DNA of 12,210 bases from Chloroflexota bacterium (GTDB taxonomy: Bacteria > Chloroflexota > Ktedonobacteria > Ktedonobacterales > Ktedonobacteraceae): NCBI GenBank assembly GCA_902812455.1, contig CADDZH010000129.1, positions 1 to 12,210 of the forward strand. The letters are read 5' to 3'. The notes beneath the pieces are model-generated. The model was not told the origin of the DNA. It worked only from the letters and a program-made list of their open reading frames with translations, and ran no database searches. Both the position numbers and the translations under genes were made by a program. This document shows, piece after piece, positions 8,744-12,210 of this stretch. Each line of letters starts with the position of its first letter. The stretch's first letter is position 1.

Positions 8744-8980
8744 TTAGCTCGCCGTCTCTTCCTGCCTCTTTCTCGGTGCAGCGCTCGATTCGAGCGAGTC
8801 GAGCAGCCGGCCCGCTACCGCAGCGATGTCATCGACAGCCGCGTAGAACGCCGCCTCGTTCCTCCTCGAGGGTTTGTTGAAGCCGCTGATCTTCCTGACG
8901 AACTGCAGCGATGCAGCGCGAATCTCTTCCTTCGTGGCGGGCGGGTCAAAATTGAAGAGCATCTGAATGTTTCTACACAT
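8744..8980 (-). CDS. DUF2277 family protein
   Basis: A 78-residue protein opens with MCRNIQMLFNFDPPAT and continues with EIRAASLQFVRKISG and NEAAFYAAVDDIA, the pattern of the uncharacterised DUF2277 family. It is predicted to be a small all-helical cytoplasmic protein with no known reaction. Family members as I recall them run to about 85-90 residues with a basic Ala/Arg-rich tail; this one ends sooner, in APRKRQEETAS. The ATG has a very strong ribosome site, AGGAGG, nine bases upstream. Both that site and the ATG lie inside the end of the upstream hydrolase remnant, whose TAG overlaps the ATG region by 8 bases, so its translation may be coupled to that frame. Confidence 0.85.
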   Translation of the reverse strand: MCRNIQMLFNFDPPATKEEIRAASLQFVRKISGFNKPSRRNEAAFYAAVDDIAAVAGRLLDSLESSAAPRKRQEETAS

Positions 8981-9122
8981 AACGCTTTACCTCCTCTGCT
9001 ATGGGTGCGTCGAGGAATTCCGTGATGATCGGCAGCAGCACCAGCGGCTGTCCCGCGCCATGAATCGCGTAGTACAAATCAGGGCCATTCACCCTGGCGT
9101 AACTTCTCTTGCTGATTGTCAT
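8973..9122 (-). pseudogene. Alpha/beta hydrolase with its catalytic middle deleted in frame
   Basis: This 49-codon frame joins the two ends of one enzyme family. Residues 1-30 (VNGPDLYYAIHGAGQPLVLL) are the first beta strands of an alpha/beta hydrolase, and residues 31-49 (PIITEFLDAPIAEEVKRYV) match the typical C-terminus of the same type of enzyme, where LLPxIxxFLDAP is usual. The nucleophile elbow, acid and histidine regions, roughly 220-240 residues, are missing, so it cannot be catalytic. The join falls at Leu-Leu (CTGCTG), which occurs in both parts and may have been the recombination point. The upstream purine-rich AGAGAGAAAGAGAA is a weak ribosome site. It overlaps the DUF2277 start by 8 bases and could still serve as a leader ORF. 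Confidence 0.75.
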
Positions 9123-9185
9123 GATCGTTCTCTTTCTCTCTTTCAGGGATGAAAGTGCTTTGACAATGTGGGAGCGGGAGCTGCC

Positions 9186-9677
9186 TTACGAAAGACAGTC
9201 TCTCGCTCCCCCTCTCTTTTTCCTCATTCGACGTATCACCTCGTAGACCCGGATACGGTTATAGCGTTGCAGCAGCACAGGTGAAAGAATAAGCAGCACA
9301 TACACCACACAGGCCTTGACAAAACCAATCCGATTGGTTCGTCCAGAAACAAGCTGCCAGATGGAGAAGAGGAGAAAGGCCAGAAAGGCCCCCAGATGGA
9401 CCGCCTCATATAATCGTGTGCGTTGCTCAAATTTGAGCAAAGACTCGATGGTGCTTGTGATATTAATGACGCGAACGCCATATTTTTTTCTGAAATAATC
9501 GCCACCTGTGGGGACATAGCGCTTGATCCAGAGGACGCCCAGCCGCTCATATAATTGAGGACTTTCAAAACGTTTCGGGGCAAACCAGAAATCCCAGGCG
9601 CGGTGCTGTAACCACCCCAGCCGAGGCTCGCCCAATACATCTGTATTCGTGGTCGTTCCTTTGGTTCTAGATTTCAC
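9186..9677 (-). CDS. CrtO-like (glycosyl-diaponeurosporenoate) acyltransferase family membrane protein
   Basis: A 163-residue protein resembles Staphylococcus CrtO, which adds the fatty acyl chain in staphyloxanthin synthesis. Shared features in order are: FESPQLYERLGV with WIKRYVPTGGDYFRK (37-64), the polar T-R-x-x-E-x-x-H pattern at 87-94, two membrane helices (about 92-111 and 117-136), and QRYNRIR (137-143) leading into a basic C-terminus. CrtO also ends QRYNRPR plus a basic tail. The N-terminal membrane helix of CrtO appears to be missing; an in-frame TAA at 9690-9692 shows no longer start is possible. The start is GTG 9677 with AAGGAG eight bases upstream. It lies 15 bases after the alpha/beta hydrolase gene, probably in one transcript. 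No carotenoid genes are in the window, so the acceptor may be another membrane glycolipid. Confidence 0.65.
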   Translation of the reverse strand: MKSRTKGTTTNTDVLGEPRLGWLQHRAWDFWFAPKRFESPQLYERLGVLWIKRYVPTGGDYFRKKYGVRVINITSTIESLLKFEQRTRLYEAVHLGAFLAFLLFSIWQLVSGRTNRIGFVKACVVYVLLILSPVLLQRYNRIRVYEVIRRMRKKRGGARDCLS

Positions 9678-9692
9678 TCCTCCTGCTCCTTA

Positions 9693-10379
9693 CTACAGGA
9701 ACTCTGCTACTGCATCGAGGAACTGCTCTCGTTCCTTCATGAAAAAAAACATATGCCCACCCTCGAACGTGAGCATGTTTGATCCCTGTATGCCTGCATG
9801 CATTTTTTCAGCTAATGTATAGGGAACAGTCTTATCGTTCTTCCCATGCATAATAAGCGTTGGCATATGTAATGTATGCAACTTGCCGCTGCCATTGTAG
9901 TCCGATGACGCCTGCAGTTGTCGCCTGAATGCGTAACGCGGCTGGGGATACTTACTCCTGAAGATGGGCATGCCGGATAGAATGCCGTAGAAGTACCGCC
10001 TCCAACTCTTGATACTTCTCGCGGACGTGGATACCAGCACGAGCTTTTTGACGCGCTCTGAATATCGCAGCGCCACGGCCTGCGCGATACGCCCTCCCAT
10101 CGAAACGCCCAGGATGTATGCCTGCTCAATGCCAAGCGCCTGCATCAGCTTTGCCGTATCATCGGCCATCATGTCAATCGAATAAGGTGCGTCCGGTTTG
10201 TCTGTGCGGCCCGCACCACGGTTATCAAATGCCAGCACCCGATATTTTTTAGCCAGCCAATCAATGATTCCTTCCCACTCGGATATGTCAGTTGCAAGCC
10301 CAACGATCAGCACCAGCGGCTCACCTTCACCACGTATTTCGTAATACATCTGGATATCATTAACTTTTATATATGGCAT
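9693..10379 (-). CDS. Alpha/beta-fold hydrolase
   Basis: A 228-residue alpha/beta hydrolase with the full catalytic triad: Ser93 in the nucleophile elbow GVSMGG, Asp182 in HGKNDKTVP and His209 in EGGHMFF. The strand before the oxyanion hole reads LVLIVGLATD, with Val in place of the usual His before Gly. FDNRGAGRTDKP follows, typical of epoxide-hydrolase- and esterase-like members. The lid region (about 120-165) is short, so the protein is smaller than the usual 260-280 residues. The substrate cannot be told. There is no signal peptide, so it is cytoplasmic. The ATG at 10379 has a G-rich stretch (GGGGG at 10391-10395) upstream as a plausible ribosome site. It heads a short unit with the CrtO-like gene. 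Its opening (VNDIQMYYEIRGEGEPLVLI) is similar to that of the nearby hydrolase remnant, suggesting related paralogues. Confidence 0.9.
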   Translation of the reverse strand: MPYIKVNDIQMYYEIRGEGEPLVLIVGLATDISEWEGIIDWLAKKYRVLAFDNRGAGRTDKPDAPYSIDMMADDTAKLMQALGIEQAYILGVSMGGRIAQAVALRYSERVKKLVLVSTSARSIKSWRRYFYGILSGMPIFRSKYPQPRYAFRRQLQASSDYNGSGKLHTLHMPTLIMHGKNDKTVPYTLAEKMHAGIQGSNMLTFEGGHMFFFMKEREQFLDAVAEFL

Positions 10380-10422
10380 GTATGCAGTATCCCCCGATTA
10401 TAATTTGTAACATGATCGTAGC

Positions 10423-10482
10423 CTGTAGGGGCAAGGAGCGGTTGGGTTGCGGTGTGGGGGCCTTGTGCTTGCCCTCGCGCCC
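10423..10482. repeat. Intergenic repeat headed by CTGTAGGGGC
   Basis: The decamer CTGTAGGGGC (10423-10432) opens a GC-rich stretch that contains GCTTGCCCTCGCGCCC (10467-10482), identical to 8723-8738; further GCCCTCGCGC sequence follows to about 10550. The 197-bp gap 10380-10576 holds this repeat material and no gene or clear terminator. Confidence 0.5.
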
Positions 10483-10576
10483 TTGGCTCTTCGCTCATCC
10501 TAACAAACCTACCCTTGGAAAGCCTTGCGCCTTGTCCTGTGCCCTCGCGCTCGACCTCGCGCCACTCCTCTCCCCA

Positions 10577-11044
10577 TCATTGCCGAATTCTTCTATACGT
10601 TATGTCGAAATCGTGCTCCCACGCGGTACCGTCACTTGATTTCTCCCAATGGGCGGTGATGGTATCCCCATCATTGCTCAATTTGCCCTCATAGCGCTGC
10701 CAGAAGCCTGGTGATTCCCTCCACATCTTCCATACGCTCTCCGAGAAGCTCATCTCATAGACCCTCGAAACGCTGCGAGCGTCATAGTAGAGCACTGTGT
10801 AGTCTGGCCTCGATTCATCCCGGCCGATGAGCCAGATGGCAGTGGGTGGACTGGGTGGTTTGTCGCCCATGCGCATCACAAGGAAAGCTCCGTCCTGCAA
10901 CCACTCGAAAGAGACAAGCCCTTTTACTGTGGCAGATGGACTCGGAAGAAAAGCTGCGTTTGAAAGTTCCATCTCCCAATCGCCAACCAGCATCTCTAAG
11001 TCCTTGAGCGCCGGATTCGGTTTAGGCGAACTAGCCTCTACCAT
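10577..11044 (-). CDS. DUF1579-like beta-barrel protein
   Basis: This 155-residue protein of unknown function starts with ALKDLEMLVGDWEMELSN. A short LxxLVGDW segment followed by alternating beta strands (VSFEWLQDGAFLVMR, YTVLYYDARSVSRVYEM, WQRYEGKLSNDGDTITAHWE) is typical of DUF1579 and related calycin-like small-molecule-binding barrels. It has no signal peptide or membrane segment. The ATG at 11044 has a strong ribosome site, AAGGAGG, six bases upstream. That site lies within the last codons of the VOC gene, whose stop codon is one base away, so the two are certainly co-transcribed and probably translationally coupled. The ligand is unknown, and the fold call rests on the pattern of the sequence rather than on a unique motif. 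Confidence 0.7.
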   Translation of the reverse strand: MVEASSPKPNPALKDLEMLVGDWEMELSNAAFLPSPSATVKGLVSFEWLQDGAFLVMRMGDKPPSPPTAIWLIGRDESRPDYTVLYYDARSVSRVYEMSFSESVWKMWRESPGFWQRYEGKLSNDGDTITAHWEKSSDGTAWEHDFDITYRRIRQ

Positions 11045-11045
11045 C

Positions 11046-11492
11046 CTATTCCTCCTTATAGAAGCTCTGTCCCGGCTGCCTCAGCTCCGGCGGAAACTCC
11101 TGCAACAGCCACAGGTTGCCATCGGGGTCACCGAATCCCGCATACTTCACACCCTGAACATCTGTGATCTCGCCTACCTCAAGCCCCCGCTTCACCAGCG
11201 CTTCACGAGCCTCGCTTATATCCGCTACCACCAGGTGCAGCCCCTTGACCGATCCCGGCTGCATATTGGTGAGTTCGCCCATACCCGTCCCGAAGACAAT
11301 CGAACAGGCCGACCCCGGCGGCGTGAACTGGACAACTCTCATCGTATCGCTAATACGTGTATCAACCTCTAACTTAAAGCCAGCCTTTTCATAGAAAGCC
11401 CTGGCGCGGTCAACATCAGAAACAGGTACCGGCACCAGTTCCAGCCTCATCTCAGGTACTGACTGGACACCCTCTTTGTTGTTATCCGCCAT
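11046..11492 (-). CDS. VOC (glyoxalase/dioxygenase superfamily) protein
   Basis: A 148-residue protein with the paired beta-alpha-beta-beta-beta modules of the vicinal oxygen chelate superfamily. The first module has LVPVPVSDVDRARAFYEKAG followed by F-K-L-E-V-D, and the second has GLHLVVADISEAREALVKRG and then YAGFGDPDGNLWLLQEF. The His in GLHLVV and the Glu in LLQEF occupy usual metal-ligand positions of the second module, while the first module lacks an obvious His, so metal binding may be incomplete. Family members include glyoxalase I, bleomycin- or fosfomycin-resistance proteins and ring-cleaving dioxygenases; the DPDGNLWLLQE form is the generic uncharacterised type. The ATG at 11492 has AAAGGAG eight bases upstream. 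It is the first gene of a two-gene unit with the DUF1579-like gene. Confidence 0.88.
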   Translation of the reverse strand: MADNNKEGVQSVPEMRLELVPVPVSDVDRARAFYEKAGFKLEVDTRISDTMRVVQFTPPGSACSIVFGTGMGELTNMQPGSVKGLHLVVADISEAREALVKRGLEVGEITDVQGVKYAGFGDPDGNLWLLQEFPPELRQPGQSFYKEE

Positions 11493-11617
11493 TATTCTTG
11501 CTCCTTTGATGAAATTTGACGACCAGGATCGACAAGGCTAGTGTGGCATGTCATGCTGTAGGGGCAGGGCTTGTCCCTGCCCTGAGCCGAAGCCCTGAGT
11601 GCAGTGAAGGGGAAGGG

Positions 11618-11652
11618 GAAACATCCGCTGCCCCACCCATGTCATGTTGAGC
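11618..11652. repeat. 35-bp direct repeat, copy A
   Basis: Begins GAAACATCCGCTGCCCCACC and ends CATGTTGAGC; identical over 35 bases to copy B at 11682-11716. Confidence 0.9.
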
Positions 11653-11681
11653 CCATTCGCTTCGCTCAGGGGAAACTCCGC

Positions 11682-11716
11682 GAAACATCCGCTGCCCCAC
11701 CCATGTCATGTTGAGC
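11682..11716. repeat. 35-bp direct repeat, copy B
   Basis: Exact copy of 11618-11652. A third, shorter match (GAAACATCCG) follows at 11722, giving an array that decays after two units. Confidence 0.9.
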
Positions 11717-11828
11717 GCAGCGAAACATCCGATGTTTATCGAGAGGGAGACCCTTCCCCTTCACTTCGTTCAGGGCTTCGGCTCACTCGCTCAGGATGAC
11801 ATATGGTACCGATCCTGGTTGGTAAAAA

Positions 11829-12210
11829 TCATGTATTGGCAGGCTCGTAGCGAAGGACGCGAAATCGTATATCTGTTCTCGTAGGGGACTCAATAATCTC
11901 CGTTCGTTCCAGTTCAATCGGCTCATCGCCCAGATGCTCGAAAAATCGCAGACCTTCTCCAAGCAGTACTGGTACGATGCCAATCGAAAGTTCGTCTGCA
12001 AGCCCGGCTCGTATGCATTGCTGGGCAGTTTGCGCGCCGCCTATCACCATCACATTTTTGTCACCTGCCGCCGCTTTTGCTTGTGCAATGGCATGTTCGA
12101 TCCCGTCAGTGACAAAGGTAAAGGTTAAATTTTCATTTTCTCCCCTGGCCACTTGTTCTGGAACAGCATGCGTCAGCACAAAGATCGGCACTTGAAATTC
12201 GTAGCCTGTG
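11829..12210 (-). CDS. Dihydrofolate-reductase/RibD C-terminal-like protein, cut by the right edge
   Basis: The visible 127 residues are the C-terminal part of a protein of the RibD_C/dihydrofolate-reductase-like superfamily, NADPH-binding reductases. The signatures are VPIFVLTHAVPE, FTFVTDGIEHAIAQAKAAAG, then VMVIGGAQTAQQCIRAGLAD (the nucleotide-binding Gly-Gly turn) and DELSIGIVPVLLGEGLRFFE. The frame stays open to the window end (TGYEFQ before VPIFVL), and the GTG at 12191 is an internal valine, so the start is outside. These stand-alone members are about 180-200 residues and most have no known substrate. True folate reduction is unlikely. The gene ends at 11829, ten bases from the repeat element, and no terminator is seen between. 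Confidence 0.88.
   Translation of the reverse strand, partial: TGYEFQVPIFVLTHAVPEQVARGENENLTFTFVTDGIEHAIAQAKAAAGDKNVMVIGGAQTAQQCIRAGLADELSIGIVPVLLGEGLRFFEHLGDEPIELERTEIIESPTRTDIRFRVLRYEPANT

Larger units (their letters stand above)
11522..11819. repeat. Nested inverted/direct repeat element, about 300 bp
   Basis: The segment is bounded by perfect 10-bp inverted repeats, ACCAGGATCG (11522-11531) and CGATCCTGGT (11810-11819). Inside are, in order: the decamer CTGTAGGGGC (11556); a perfect 8-bp hairpin GGGCAGGG-CTTGT-CCCTGCCC (11562-11582); and a long imperfect inverted repeat whose arms are 11582-11616 and 11752-11786 (31 of 35 positions pair). Enclosed by those arms are two identical 35-bp direct repeats (11618-11652 and 11682-11716), 64 bases apart. 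It fills almost the whole gap between the VOC and RibD-like genes and encodes no protein. It looks like a MITE-like or composite repeat; no target duplication is evident. Confidence 0.75.

Noticed and set aside
10397..10402. TATAAT on the minus strand before the alpha/beta hydrolase gene as a -10 box
   Set aside because: Transcription would start too close to the ATG to include the ribosome site, and no -35 is present at any usual spacing.
11556..11819. Repeat cluster considered as a CRISPR array
   Set aside because: There are only two full repeats of 35 bp at a 64-base period plus one 10-base fragment. The spacer-like segment is itself repeat-derived, there are no cas genes, and the unit lies inside a larger inverted repeat.
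12189..12191. GTG as the start of the RibD-like gene
   Set aside because: The frame continues to the window edge with family-like residues, so this is an internal valine.

Overview
The window is bacterial chromosome with a moderately high GC content. It probably comes from a Chloroflexota lineage such as the Ktedonobacteria. That placement is an inference from the style of the proteins (a glucosaminidase-like membrane protein, a membrane double-zinc-ribbon protein, DUF2277) and from the many GC-rich palindromic repeats between genes. The gyrB gene would be the best marker to test it. No phage, CRISPR, tRNA, rRNA or complete insertion sequence was seen.

Left part (1-6188). A NarL/LuxR-type response regulator enters from the left edge. 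It converges on a minus-strand gene for a single-pass membrane protein with a lysozyme-like glucosaminidase domain. Upstream of that gene is an AT-rich region with nested GAAC/GTTC palindromes lying over the likely transcription start. A divergent promoter then drives a 1031-residue GH38 alpha-mannosidase resembling E. coli MngB. The mannosidase is followed directly by two copies of a hairpin-forming repeat, and then by a small two-helix membrane protein with a double zinc ribbon.

Middle (6189-9185). After an intergenic repeat comes gyrB, encoding DNA gyrase subunit B with a low-complexity N-terminal extension. Just downstream is a zone of gene decay. It holds a 35-codon remnant of the C-terminus of a PhnB-like VOC protein on the plus strand and a 49-codon alpha/beta hydrolase remnant on the minus strand. 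In the hydrolase remnant the beginning and end of the enzyme are joined in frame with the whole catalytic middle missing. It overlaps the start of an intact DUF2277 gene by 8 bases.

Right part (9186-12210). All genes here are on the minus strand, in small apparent transcription units: an alpha/beta hydrolase followed by a CrtO-like acyltransferase; a VOC protein followed by a DUF1579-like beta-barrel protein one base later; and a RibD/dihydrofolate-reductase-like protein cut by the right edge. A roughly 300-bp nested repeat element (11522-11819) separates the last two groups.

The genes look like ordinary accessory and housekeeping functions rather than one pathway. The most interesting signals are the internally deleted hydrolase acting as a possible leader ORF, the nested repeat element, the covarying repeat pair after the mannosidase, and the GAAC-N4-GTTC operator-like array.
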